Assembly: GCA_903904835.1 (NCBI GenBank)
Contig: CAIVEI010000167.1
Span: 62,001 to 126,000, forward strand
From: an uncultured Schlesneria sp.
GTDB lineage: Bacteria; Planctomycetota; Planctomycetia; Planctomycetales; Planctomycetaceae
Direction of reading: 5' to 3'
DNA: 64,000 bases
Part shown: positions 43,739 to 52,674 of the stretch, one piece after another
Position numbering within the stretch: the first letter of the stretch is position 1
How the letters are laid out: each line of letters opens with the position of its first letter
The notes under the pieces: generated by a model
Told to the model about the DNA's origin: nothing
Databases searched by the model: none
The model's input: only the letters and a program-made list of their open reading frames with translations
Made by a program: the position numbers and the translations under genes

Positions 43739-45064
43739 TCAGTGGAGTTGATATTCGGGCAGGGTGAGAATCAGTTGCAAAAGACCTCGTAATTTCTGGT
43801 CGGCGGTTCCTTCCGCGCTGACGTAGAACTTCAGCAATTCTTGCCGGATTGTGTCGTCGAGGTGGTCGGACAGCAGCCATCGTCCAAGTTGGCTCACGAT
43901 CGCCTCGCTCCCTTCGGATGAGACATGGCGAACGGTTTCGGAAAGAGGTCCGAATTGACTGGTTGTCGTGACTTCCGTGGCGAAATTCGCACGCTGCAGT
44001 AATGAAGACGACGTAATCCAAAGCCGACCACCCTCCCAGCCCTTAACCGACGGTGGTTCGAAAATGTTTTGTCCGAGATCGGCCAGAACTTTGATCACAC
44101 CAGGCCATCGAATCGGCTCGACCAAAGTTCGCAGCGTTCCTAGAACAAATTCCAGCGGAGACTTGATCAGGGTTCGGCGATTTTCCGCCTCGTAAAACCA
44201 TTGCGACGAGAATAACTCACGCAAAACAGGCCTTAGATTCAAGTCATGATGGCGGATTCGGTGGGCAAGTTGATCAATTATGTCCTTTGACGGATCAGGG
44301 CAGACGAAGGTCTTCGCCAGCTTTGTCGCCAGAAATCGCGGACAGGATGGTTGTTCCAGGCACAGATTAACAATGTCATTACCGTCATAGGAGCCGGTTT
44401 TTCCAAAGACGGTCTTCGGTGAGTCGTCATGTTGTAGCTCGTGCATCCAAAACTGGCCGTCTCGGACGTGCCAACCGGTAAATGCACGAGCGGCTTCCTG
44501 GATGTCTTTTTCCGTGTAATTTCCGACACCAAGCGCAAATAATTCCATGATCTCACGAGCGAAGTTTTCGTTCGGATGCCGTTTCCGATTTGCGTTTCCG
44601 TCCAGCCAGATCAGCATCGCTGTGTCGCGTGACATGCCGTGCAGCAACTGTTTGAAATCGCCGGCGGCATGAATACGAATCAGTTCGTTCTGCCTGAGCA
44701 TATAGGGAACGGAATTCACTTTGGCATGGGAAGTCGCAAAGTGATTGTGAAAGAATAGAGTCAGCTTTTCGGTCAGAGCATTAGCGGAATATCTCATCCG
44801 ATACAGCCACCAGATCTTCAGATTATCAATGCTTCCGGTGCTGATCGCGGCCTGTCGTAAGCTGGTCTCAGCTCGCGAGAAATCGGGTGACTCGTGCTGG
44901 GTTTCTGTCAGGCGTTTTAAAGTGGCTTCCAATCCTTCATTTGTCGCGCGTTCAAGTTCGGCGGGAGTAAAGCCAAACTGAGTCCGACTTAACAGATGCG
45001 CTGCCTCGCGATGCGTCCATGAGGTGGTCGCGTCGTACGGAGCAAGAGGTTTGGAAGTATCCAT
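43739..45064 (-). CDS. DUF1800 family protein
   Basis: 441 aa. Family segments: WTHREAAHLLSRTQFGFTPAELERATNEGLEATLKRL at the N terminus, LTLFFHNHFATSHAKVNSVPYMLRQNELIRIHAAGDFKQLLHGMSRDTAMLIWLDGNANRKRHPNENFAREIMELFALGVGNYTEKDIQEAARAFTGW, and the C-terminal FEPPSVKGWEGGRLWI and LILTLPEYQLH. There is no signal peptide at the chosen ATG (45064). DUF1800 proteins are usually encoded next to DUF1501 proteins; here none is adjacent, which is slightly unusual. Function not established. Confidence 0.92.
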   Translation of the reverse strand: MDTSKPLAPYDATTSWTHREAAHLLSRTQFGFTPAELERATNEGLEATLKRLTETQHESPDFSRAETSLRQAAISTGSIDNLKIWWLYRMRYSANALTEKLTLFFHNHFATSHAKVNSVPYMLRQNELIRIHAAGDFKQLLHGMSRDTAMLIWLDGNANRKRHPNENFAREIMELFALGVGNYTEKDIQEAARAFTGWHVRDGQFWMHELQHDDSPKTVFGKTGSYDGNDIVNLCLEQPSCPRFLATKLAKTFVCPDPSKDIIDQLAHRIRHHDLNLRPVLRELFSSQWFYEAENRRTLIKSPLEFVLGTLRTLVEPIRWPGVIKVLADLGQNIFEPPSVKGWEGGRLWITSSSLLQRANFATEVTTTSQFGPLSETVRHVSSEGSEAIVSQLGRWLLSDHLDDTIRQELLKFYVSAEGTADQKLRGLLQLILTLPEYQLH

Positions 45065-45160
45065 TGAAAATACTTTCGTTGCAGGAATCCTATCGTCGCT
45101 GTGATTTGAGGTGAGCCGGGTGTCACCCCCCCACCGAATTCTTCGCGTTCTTGCGACCCG

Positions 45161-46948
45161 TCATTTCCAACCACCGCGAAGCTCAAGCACCCAGCGATCC
45201 GCATATCGGGTTGACGAAAATGTGATGGGGGTCAATTGTCGCAAGATCTTGAATAGTGCGGCGAGTTCCTGAGCGGATTGTTCAGCCGATTTTCCCTGTT
45301 GCAGATTCTGGGCAGTCAGGATCTGGTGGTTCGATTCGAGCATGTCCGCCCCGATTTCTGGCGACAATTCCACGTAAAGATCGCGAACGGCGTCACCTTG
45401 AGCAACGGCCAGTCTTGCAGGGGGAGAAGCGGCTTCAGCCTTGAGCGTGTCGACTAACTCGCGGCAAAGTTCCAGGCTGGTGGCGAAAACATAGCGATTT
45501 CCCACTCGGGCTGACGCAGGCTGAAAATTGTACGAAATCGGCAAAGTCGCACCCTCCGGTTGTTTGACATATTTCGCGAAGGCAATCTGGGTTTCGTGAT
45601 AGGCTTCGGAAGACAATACGAACGGCTGTCGTCCCTCTTGCGCCGCTTGAAAATTGCTGATCAAGATCACCGATTGAAAAAACAGGTTTAACACGTCGTT
45701 CGCTTCTGCCGGTTTGGCGAGGTCCAACAAAAGTGCAAAACCAGGCAGTTGCACCCCCGGCTTTCCTTTCAAATGAGTGTAACTCTGAGGTGTCGTGACG
45801 ATGGTCAAACGTTGTCCGAGTAACGGTAGTACCTCTTCTCCAAAGTCTCGACCAGGCAGGAACGTTGCCAATCCTGTCTCAAACTTGTCGAAATTGGGAA
45901 GCAACGACGCATCCAGTAAAGCCTCACGATTGCGATACCACTTGGAAAAATCGCGAGTCAGTGAAAACCCGTTCAGAGGGCTTTTCAGCGAAGGGACATC
46001 GGCACGAGGGGTAGGTTCGCCTTCGAGAACATACGGGCGGTGTGCCGTGTCAAACTGTTTCGGATCGCCGGCGACGGTACTCCGCAGTTCAAAGTGATTT
46101 TCGTGAATATCAAGCGTTGATCCCAGATAAGGACTTCCTGCTGCCAGTTCCAGGTATCCACCGAACAGTAACGAAAAAACGGGATTGTCCAGTTTGGACG
46201 GGATGAAGCGATGTCCGGCAAGCTGTGTGATACCCGCCACGTTGACGCAAAGCTGAAGATGATGATCTGTTCCTAATTGAGTTCCCATTTCCTTCCACGC
46301 GGCGGATTCAAGCAAGCCTGGTTTTGTGGGAGAGGGATTGGCCAGATTCTGCAAGGTCTGGTCAAACAGCGACTTCACCTTGCTCGCCACAATCCAGCGA
46401 TCACGAACGACGATCAGGCCACCATCATCCATGGTGATCAGCCTTCCCCCGCCAGCGTAGTCGCCAATCTTCAACTTATCGCCAGCCAGCGGAAGCAAAA
46501 GGGTTAATCGATCCCACAATTTGGTCAGTGATGCGGCTTCATTGACTCGAATGATGATGACACCCTCCGGCTGAGCACCTGGCTGGGACGGGGGATATAC
46601 CCCCAGGATCATCCTGTCGCCGAGATAAGTTTTGGCGAATTGCCATAATGACATCCCAAGCTGTCCTTCAGCGAGAGCTTTTCCGGCAAGTGCTTTCTGG
46701 ACTTGATCCTGTTTAAGTGCTTCACGCCACTGCGGGCTGTCCAAGACCATCTGCAAAGCACCCGACGTTTCGATTCGCTCGATGAGCGGCGCCAGCTTGG
46801 TCGTTTCCAGTGTCCCAATCGCTCCACTGGGGAGGTATGCTGCCAACGAACCATTGCCTGCGCCAGTTTCGTCGGTCCGGCCCGTTTTCGCGTCAATAGC
46901 GATGAGCATGAACAAAAAGAACAAGCCGACCGATCGAGTCATTCGCAT
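45161..46948 (-). CDS. Large exported protein (DUF3352-like)
   Basis: 595 aa from ATG 46948, with signal peptide MRMTRSVGLFFLFMLIAIDAKTGRT. The body alternates strands and amphipathic helices: SLAAYLPSGAIGTLETTKLAPLIERI, EGVIIIRVNEAASLTKLWDRL, IVASKVKSLFDQTLQ, FSLTRDFSKWYRNREALLDASLLPNFDKFETGLATFLPGRDFGEEVLPLLGQRLTIV. These resemble the DUF3352 type of planctomycete and cyanobacterial proteins, but I assign that only loosely. No catalytic motif is visible. It precedes the DUF1800 gene by 96 nt in the same direction. Confidence 0.7.
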   Translation of the reverse strand: MRMTRSVGLFFLFMLIAIDAKTGRTDETGAGNGSLAAYLPSGAIGTLETTKLAPLIERIETSGALQMVLDSPQWREALKQDQVQKALAGKALAEGQLGMSLWQFAKTYLGDRMILGVYPPSQPGAQPEGVIIIRVNEAASLTKLWDRLTLLLPLAGDKLKIGDYAGGGRLITMDDGGLIVVRDRWIVASKVKSLFDQTLQNLANPSPTKPGLLESAAWKEMGTQLGTDHHLQLCVNVAGITQLAGHRFIPSKLDNPVFSLLFGGYLELAAGSPYLGSTLDIHENHFELRSTVAGDPKQFDTAHRPYVLEGEPTPRADVPSLKSPLNGFSLTRDFSKWYRNREALLDASLLPNFDKFETGLATFLPGRDFGEEVLPLLGQRLTIVTTPQSYTHLKGKPGVQLPGFALLLDLAKPAEANDVLNLFFQSVILISNFQAAQEGRQPFVLSSEAYHETQIAFAKYVKQPEGATLPISYNFQPASARVGNRYVFATSLELCRELVDTLKAEAASPPARLAVAQGDAVRDLYVELSPEIGADMLESNHQILTAQNLQQGKSAEQSAQELAALFKILRQLTPITFSSTRYADRWVLELRGGWK

Positions 46949-47105
46949 GGCAAGAATCCCTGAAATATGCGAGGAAAAAGTCTTGTCGTCGCGTGCTGGA
47001 CAGCCGACACGCAATAGATGTACCCTCTCAGCGTACAGTGGGTTTCGTGTTTTTTCATCAGCGTGACGCAATTGGTCGGACCTGGTGACACACTGGATTA
47101 CCGAT

Positions 47106-47141
47106 ACTCAAGGATGAACTGTGTGCTCGCCCGTTCCTGAT
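47106..47141 (+). repeat. 36-bp direct repeat, copy 1: relic of the helicase gene start
   Basis: ACTCAAGGATGAACTGTGTG and the following 16 nt match 48402-48437 at 30 of 36 positions without gaps. In copy 2 this is the ribosome site and first codons of the helicase (GTG, MSSPVPYS). In copy 1 the frame from GTG at 47121 reads VCSPVPDP and stops. So copy 1 looks like a decayed beginning of the same gene. Confidence 0.8.
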
Positions 47142-47262
47142 CCATAATTTATGCCCAAACCTACATCCAATCGCGGAGATCTTTAAGCTGCGGGGAAGGG
47201 GCCTGGGAATCGTCCAGTTGTTTCGTGAAACGGACTGGCGTCGTTAAAAGAAATCAGACTGA

Positions 47263-47308
47263 TTAGATTTGGAGTTCTTGGCACGTTAGATTTGGAGTTC
47301 TTGGCACG
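47263..47308 (+). repeat. Perfect 23-bp tandem duplication before TIR gene 1
   Basis: TTAGATTTGGAGTTCTTGGC plus ACG occurs twice back to back at 47263-47285 and 47286-47308. The second copy ends 3 nt before the ATG and each carries a GGAG. Perfect identity indicates a recent event that could change translation initiation of the TIR gene. Confidence 0.9.
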
Positions 47309-47311
47309 GTC

Positions 47312-47737
47312 ATGGCGAAGAAGACCAACAACCCGAAGCCGTACAAAGTATTTGTCAGTCACGCAACGGCAGACAAATGGCTAGCGACAGTGATCTGCGA
47401 GAAAATTGACGCTGTCGGTGCAGTGACTTTCCGAGATGATCGAGACATTGATGGGGGTGACGACATTCCCGAACGCATTCGCGTCGAGATCAAGCGTTCA
47501 CGAGAGGTTGTCGTTCCGCTAACACCGCACTCCATACAACGTCCATGGGTGCTTTTTGAAGTGGGCGCAGCGTGGGGGTGGACCAAGCATTCTCGAATAA
47601 CACCGATCATGTGCCATGTTGACGTTGATCCACTTCCTGGAATGATTCGGTCCAAGAAAACTATCAATATCAATGATTGTCCGCGTTTCTTTTCTGAAAT
47701 TAAGGGGCGGGTGGAGCAACAACATGGCAAAAAGTAA
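47312..47737 (+). CDS. TIR-domain protein 1
   Basis: 141 aa, essentially a single TIR domain. It opens YKVFVSHATADKWLATVICEKIDAVGAVTFRDDRDIDGGDDIPERIRVEIKRSREVVVPLTPHSIQRPWVLFEVGAAWGW; the presumed NADase glutamate is E83 in the WVLFEVG motif. A short tail (PRFFSEIKGRVEQQHGKK) follows. Bacterial TIR domains of this sort cleave NAD+ or make cyclic ADP-ribose-type signals in antiphage systems. The gene overlaps the next TIR gene by 14 nt. ATG at 47312 behind a duplicated GGAG-containing leader. Confidence 0.88.
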   Translation: MAKKTNNPKPYKVFVSHATADKWLATVICEKIDAVGAVTFRDDRDIDGGDDIPERIRVEIKRSREVVVPLTPHSIQRPWVLFEVGAAWGWTKHSRITPIMCHVDVDPLPGMIRSKKTININDCPRFFSEIKGRVEQQHGKK

Positions 47738-48335
47738 TTCCATTTACGATGTCTACATTGCGTATGAATTTGAGGAACTGGAAACGGCTAAATATATCGC
47801 TAATTCCTTTCGTGCCTTGGGGCTTACCGTTTTCTTGAGCTCCGATGCGATTGCGCCCGGCGCAAGGCTCGAAGACGTTGTGTGGGAGGCGATGGCAGAC
47901 AGTTATGCTTTGGTCGTCGTGTTGCCCAAGTCCGTTTCGTCTGCGTGGATGGCTTTCGAACTCGGTGCGGCAAAGGCGTGGAATAAGCCTGTATTTGCCG
48001 TGTCGAATCCTGACTCCGTTCAGATTGTGCCTCAGTCTCTACGTGAAGTCCAAGTCCTTCCCCTGTCTCGGATCAATGAAATTGGTGACTCAATTGTCCA
48101 AAGCATGAGGGCCGTCGATCCTGACGAACAGAAGCAACTTTCTGACGCTTATGAACATATTGGCATATCTGTAGATCAATTGACGACCCAGCCAACCCAG
48201 CTAGCGAAACTTGTCAAAGAGTTTAATAAAGTGAGTGGTCGTCGAATGGAAGGTGAGCAGGTCATGTGGCACCTGTTGCGTCTTCGAAAACAAGGTAAGT
48301 TGTCACCTCTGAAAAAACGCGATTCCCATGCGTAA
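47724..48335 (+). CDS. TIR-domain protein 2 with C-terminal helical domain
   Basis: 203 aa. TIR domain at residues 8-125: YDVYIAYEFEELETAKYIANSFRALGLTVFLSSDAIAPGARLEDVVWEAMADSYALVVVLPKSVSSAWMAFELGAAKAWNKPVFAV, with presumed catalytic E79 in AFELG. The last 75 residues (DAYEHIGISVDQLTTQPTQLAKLVKEFNKVSGRRMEGEQVMWHLLRLRKQGKLSPL) form a small predicted helical domain that I do not recognise, ending in a basic tail. ATG at 47724 with GGTGGAG upstream, inside the end of TIR gene 1. AT-ending codons are frequent compared with the helicase gene downstream. Confidence 0.85.
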   Translation: MAKSNSIYDVYIAYEFEELETAKYIANSFRALGLTVFLSSDAIAPGARLEDVVWEAMADSYALVVVLPKSVSSAWMAFELGAAKAWNKPVFAVSNPDSVQIVPQSLREVQVLPLSRINEIGDSIVQSMRAVDPDEQKQLSDAYEHIGISVDQLTTQPTQLAKLVKEFNKVSGRRMEGEQVMWHLLRLRKQGKLSPLKKRDSHA

Positions 48336-48401
48336 AGTGAACGATCTCGAGAAATCGAGATAAGTCAAATTAAAGCGATTCACGTTTGGTGACCTCGCGC
48401 T

Positions 48402-48437
48402 ATTCAAGGATGAACCGTGTCTTCGCCCGTCCCTTAT
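48402..48437 (+). repeat. 36-bp direct repeat, copy 2 (intact helicase start)
   Basis: Partner of 47106-47141. It contains AAGGATG and the GTG start of the helicase gene. The two copies bracket about 1.26 kb that holds nothing but the two TIR genes and their leader. Confidence 0.8.
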
Positions 48438-50483
48438 TCTCCGTTTCTGAGCACCCCCGCACCGAAGCCCGGTGCTCCTTCAAGCACAGCGAAGGGAAGT
48501 GGTTCATCATCCAGTTCATCGCGACAGGCACCAGCGTCGTTGAAAGACTTAAACGCGTCGCAGCTTGATGCCGCAATTACGCTCGAAGGACCTCTGCTCG
48601 TCCTGGCGGGTGCAGGGACGGGTAAGACCAGGGTCATCACGTATCGCATGGCGGAATTGATCCGCAGCGGGGTCGAAGCCAGTCGTATCCTTTCGGTGAC
48701 GTTTACCAACAAGGCCGCTAAGGAAATGGCCGAGCGAATGTCCCATTTTCTCGGGCGACGTCCGAGCAGTCGACCGATGATCTCAACGTTTCACTCGTTA
48801 TGTGTGAAGATCTTGCGCGACGAAATCGAAGCTTTGGGCTACCCGAAGAAATTCGTGATTTACGACCGGGGTGATCAGGAGTCAGCCGCGCGTCGTGCGC
48901 TGCGCGACATCAAGGTCAACGAATCAGCACTCAGTCCCGCCGATCTTTTATCGCAAATCAGCCGTTGGAAGATGGTCGGTGTGTTACCGGAACTGGCGAC
49001 GGAATATGCCGATGACGATCGAGCGTTCCTCGCAGCGTCTGGCTACCGTCGCTATCAACTCAGTCTTCGCGCGTCAGGGGCCGTCGATTTTGACGATTTG
49101 TTGCTGTTGACCGCTCAATTGTTCGACCAGTTTCCCGACGTACTGGCCCGCCAGCAGGCAAGGTTCGAACAAGTCCAGATCGACGAGTATCAGGACACGA
49201 ATGAGATGCAGTTCCAGATCGTCGCGGCACTGGTGAAGCCACATCACAATATCTGCGTCGTGGGTGACGACGATCAATCAATCTATGGCTGGCGCGGGGC
49301 CGAGGTGAAGCACATCCTCAATTTTCAGCAGCACTTTCCCGGCGCGAAGATCGTTCGGCTGCAAGACAATTACCGTTGTACGACCGAGATTATTCGGCTG
49401 GCAAACCAACTGGTGAAGCACAATATCGGTCGTCACGACAAGACATTGATTGCACACAAAGACGGCCCCACACCCGCGATCAAGCCTTATCCCGATGAAC
49501 AGACCGAATCGGAAGGGGTCGTTCGCGATATCAATTACCTGATCAAAGAACTGAAGGTTCCGCCTCAAGATATTGCCATCTTGTTCCGCACGAATGAACA
49601 GCCCCGGATATTCGAAACAGAACTGCGTCGCGTCCGCGTTCCGTACCAGTTAGTCGGCGGTCAATCCTTCTTCGATCGGAAAGAGGTTCGCGATGTGATG
49701 GCATACCTGAAAGTTCTCGCAAACCCGGCAGACGAAGTTTCTCTGTTACGGATTATCAATACGCCGGTACGCGGGATTGGCGAGGCATCGATCGAAAAGT
49801 TGTTGGGGCGAGCGGTCAAATCGGGACGAAAGATCTGGGATGTGATCCCCGACGCCGTTGCCGAAAAGGAGCTTTCACCAAAAACAGCCAAAGCCATCGA
49901 AGCCTTTCGAAATTTGCTGACCGATTTTCAAAATCGATTCGAAGCACCCGGAACAAGTCTTTCAGAGACCCTGAAAACACTGCTGCATGATATTAATTAT
50001 GAGGGGGAGATCGAAAAGCAGTACAAAGCCACCGACCAGCAACTGGCTCGCAGCGCCGTGCTGGAAGAATGCATTACGGCGCTCAAGGAGTACGAACAAC
50101 GAGCATCAAAACCCGATCTTGGCGATTTTCTGGATCAAACCTCACTGAATGGCAATGATCGCGAATTCGGAGAAGAGGATTCGTTTGAGCAATCGTCGGT
50201 CAAATTAATGACTCTGCATAGCGCGAAAGGCTTGGAGTTCCCCCATGTCTATCTGGTTGGCCTTGAAGAAGGGCTGTTACCACATAAGCGATCCATTGCC
50301 GATGAGTTAGAAAGCAATCCAACGGCGATCGAAGAAGAACGCCGCCTCGCTTACGTCGGTATCACACGAGCCAAAGACGTTCTGACGATCAGTTATGCTG
50401 AGACTCGAATGAAGTGGGGCAAACGCTACAAAACGAAGCCATCCCGATTTCTGAAAGAAATGCAGCGAGTCATTTCAAAATGA
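48417..50483 (+). CDS. UvrD/PcrA-like ATP-dependent DNA helicase
   Basis: 688-aa superfamily 1A helicase with all core motifs: LNASQLDAAI (Q motif), GAGTGKTRVI, TFTNKAAKEM, STFHSLC, IDEYQDTN, VGDDDQSIYGWRGA, LQDNYRCT, TLHSAKGLEFPHVYLVGLEEGLLPHKRS, EEERRLAYVGITRAKDVL. The first 45 residues are a Ser/Pro/Ala-rich tail that is not part of the family core. The C-terminal tudor-like end of classical PcrA is missing or very short. Start GTG at 48417. Probably a chromosomal repair/replication helicase; the TIR genes upstream seem to be a later arrival. Confidence 0.94.
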   Translation: MSSPVPYSPFLSTPAPKPGAPSSTAKGSGSSSSSSRQAPASLKDLNASQLDAAITLEGPLLVLAGAGTGKTRVITYRMAELIRSGVEASRILSVTFTNKAAKEMAERMSHFLGRRPSSRPMISTFHSLCVKILRDEIEALGYPKKFVIYDRGDQESAARRALRDIKVNESALSPADLLSQISRWKMVGVLPELATEYADDDRAFLAASGYRRYQLSLRASGAVDFDDLLLLTAQLFDQFPDVLARQQARFEQVQIDEYQDTNEMQFQIVAALVKPHHNICVVGDDDQSIYGWRGAEVKHILNFQQHFPGAKIVRLQDNYRCTTEIIRLANQLVKHNIGRHDKTLIAHKDGPTPAIKPYPDEQTESEGVVRDINYLIKELKVPPQDIAILFRTNEQPRIFETELRRVRVPYQLVGGQSFFDRKEVRDVMAYLKVLANPADEVSLLRIINTPVRGIGEASIEKLLGRAVKSGRKIWDVIPDAVAEKELSPKTAKAIEAFRNLLTDFQNRFEAPGTSLSETLKTLLHDINYEGEIEKQYKATDQQLARSAVLEECITALKEYEQRASKPDLGDFLDQTSLNGNDREFGEEDSFEQSSVKLMTLHSAKGLEFPHVYLVGLEEGLLPHKRSIADELESNPTAIEEERRLAYVGITRAKDVLTISYAETRMKWGKRYKTKPSRFLKEMQRVISK

Positions 50484-50538
50484 TTCTGCGAACCGAAATG
50501 GCATTGTGTATCGTCCATCGTGATCGGAGAATCGTCGG

Positions 50539-52674
50539 ATGAAGAAGATTTTCGGGAATCATACGATTCTGGTTTTCGTTGCCGTTGTCCTGCTGGCCAC
50601 TGGCGCGAGTTGGTTTTTCCGCTCGACTCCTCAGTGCAACTTGCTGCTGATCACACTTGATACGACGCGTGCCGATCACATTGGTTGTTTTGGCAATCCG
50701 ACCGCCGTCACACCAGTGATCGATCAAATTGCCAGGCGAGGAGTGCTCTTCAAGAACGCCTACGCAATCTGTCCGGTGACGTTGCCGTCACACGCGACGA
50801 TGTTCACAGGTTTGTATCCGCGCGAACACGGAATCCATCACAATGGAATTGGAAAACTCGATGCTCAGATTCCAACTCTTGCCGAGTCGCTACAGTCACA
50901 AGGTTACGATACCGGCGGATTTATCGGAGCTTTCGTCCTGAACCGAAAGTTCGGTTTGAATCGGGGGTTTCAGGAATACGACGATGCGACAGGAGGCGAG
51001 ATCGCGAATGGTCAATTTCACCGACGGCGTAGTGGCCAGTTCGTCGTGGATGCGGCGCTGGAATGGTTAAAAAAACGGACCTCCCGTCCCTTTTTTTGTT
51101 GGGTTCATCTGTTCGATCCCCACGCACCTTACCGACCTCGTGAAGAACTCTTTGGAAGTCAATTTACGGATCGACCGTACGACGCAGGAATTTCTGTGTG
51201 CGATCAACAGATTGGTCGCATCGTCAATTACCTGGACACACTTCCCAAGAACAAACCAACGATCATTGTGATTGTCGGCGATCACGGCGAAGGATTAGGT
51301 GAGCACCAGGAACGCGAACACGGACATATGCTTTACAATTCCACGTTGCGAGTCCCGCTGATTGTTGCACATCCAACGGAGTGCAAACCTGGAATCTCCG
51401 TGACGCAGACAGTCTCGCTGGTCGACCTGGCCCCAACCCTGCATCAATGGCTCGGCGGTAAATGGGTCGGGAAGTTTTCAGGTCGAAGTCTAGGGCCACT
51501 GCTAAAAGGCGATCCGTTACCCGCTCGTCCTTGTTTCGCCGAGACGGATATCCCTTTTCTCGAACATGGATGGGCTCCGCAACGCTGCCTGATTACCGAG
51601 GACTGGAAATATATTCGGAGTCCGAAACCCGAGCTTTACGATCTTCGTCAAGACCCCGAGGAATTGCGCAATCTGGCTGAAGACGTACCGGAAACAACCA
51701 GTCAGATGGACGCGCTGATGTCCGAACTTGAAGAGGGACAACACGATCATCGAGCACAAAAGGCTGCGCTTTCTTCATCAGAACGGCGATCGCTGGCGAG
51801 TTTGGGATATGTTGGAAACGTTGATGCTCAAGATGAACTGGAGAAAAAGCGAAATGATGGGTCGTTGCCAGATATCAAATATCGATTGAAATATCACGAG
51901 GCCGTCGAGGATGCCAGTCAGTTGCTGGACATCAATCGCCCTGACGAGGCGGCCAAGATCCTGCACGAGGTTCTGGCGGATGTCCCCGATTATTTCCCGG
52001 CCCGGATATTTCTGGGTGAAGCGCTCGCCAAGTCGGGGAAGCTTGACGAAGCTCGCGAGATCTATCAAAAGCTGGCTGAAAGCGATTCAGGGAGAAGCGA
52101 AGTTCACGCACGTCTCGCGTCGGTTTTGGGGCTGCTGGGAAAACGCGACGAGGCATTGGTTGAACTTCAGCGCGCGGTGGATCTTGCGGGGAATTCTGCG
52201 GAGCAGCGAGTCGCCCTTGGGATCGTTGCCTTGGAATTGAATCAACAGGACAAAGCGGTGGAACTCTTCCAAAGCGCCATTCGCATTGATCCCATCATGG
52301 CGAATTTTGAAATGGGGCGTTTTTTTGCGGTATCAGGCGATCAGGAGGGCGCACTCAGTTGTTACAAAACAACTTTGGAACACGATCCCAACTGGATTCC
52401 GTTGTATTCAGAGGTGGTTGCTCTTCTAGGCCGCCAGAGACGATTCACCGAAGCTCTTGGATATGCGCGTAAAGCAGTCATGGTAAACCCAAACGATGCG
52501 GATGGGCATTACAATTTGGGAGTGGTATACGCCCAACTTGGAAAGTTCGAGGAAGCGTTAAGTGAGTTATTCGAAGCTTTGAAACTAAACCCGCAACACC
52601 CTAAGGCCCCTCGTGAACTGAAACGTGTTCAGGCAGAAATTCAAACGAGTAAACCTAAAGCCGCGAATCGTTAG
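50539..52674 (+). CDS. Sulfatase-fold hydrolase with C-terminal TPRs; Thr at the formylglycine site
   Basis: 711 aa. N-terminal membrane anchor (ILVFVAVVLLATGASWFF), alkaline-phosphatase-superfamily domain from residue 33 (NLLLITLDTTRADHIGCFGN...), metal-site segments IIVIVGDHGEGLGEH and HGHMLYNSTLRVPLIVAHP. The position of the sulfatase CxPxR motif reads T81-L-P-S-H, so formylglycine cannot form and Thr would be the nucleophile, as in phosphatases or phosphotransferases of the fold. Residues from about 450 hold six or seven TPRs ending HYNLGVVYAQLGKFEEALSELFEALKLNP. True substrate unknown. Its stop overlaps that of the convergent PQQ-phytase gene by 4 nt. ATG at 50539. Confidence 0.88.
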   Translation: MKKIFGNHTILVFVAVVLLATGASWFFRSTPQCNLLLITLDTTRADHIGCFGNPTAVTPVIDQIARRGVLFKNAYAICPVTLPSHATMFTGLYPREHGIHHNGIGKLDAQIPTLAESLQSQGYDTGGFIGAFVLNRKFGLNRGFQEYDDATGGEIANGQFHRRRSGQFVVDAALEWLKKRTSRPFFCWVHLFDPHAPYRPREELFGSQFTDRPYDAGISVCDQQIGRIVNYLDTLPKNKPTIIVIVGDHGEGLGEHQEREHGHMLYNSTLRVPLIVAHPTECKPGISVTQTVSLVDLAPTLHQWLGGKWVGKFSGRSLGPLLKGDPLPARPCFAETDIPFLEHGWAPQRCLITEDWKYIRSPKPELYDLRQDPEELRNLAEDVPETTSQMDALMSELEEGQHDHRAQKAALSSSERRSLASLGYVGNVDAQDELEKKRNDGSLPDIKYRLKYHEAVEDASQLLDINRPDEAAKILHEVLADVPDYFPARIFLGEALAKSGKLDEAREIYQKLAESDSGRSEVHARLASVLGLLGKRDEALVELQRAVDLAGNSAEQRVALGIVALELNQQDKAVELFQSAIRIDPIMANFEMGRFFAVSGDQEGALSCYKTTLEHDPNWIPLYSEVVALLGRQRRFTEALGYARKAVMVNPNDADGHYNLGVVYAQLGKFEEALSELFEALKLNPQHPKAPRELKRVQAEIQTSKPKAANR

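Larger units (their letters stand above)
46949..47311. other. 363-bp gap upstream of the TIR genes
   Basis: Divergent region. Holds the degraded copy of the helicase gene start (47106-47141) and a perfect 23-bp tandem duplication (47263-47308) directly before the first TIR gene. Nothing else recognised. Confidence 0.6.

Noticed and set aside
48336-50483. TIR genes plus UvrD-like helicase as a Gabija-type defence system
   Set aside because: Gabija pairs a UvrD-like protein with an OLD-family nuclease, which is absent here; the helicase has the full core of chromosomal PcrA/UvrD proteins and the TIR pair looks inserted.
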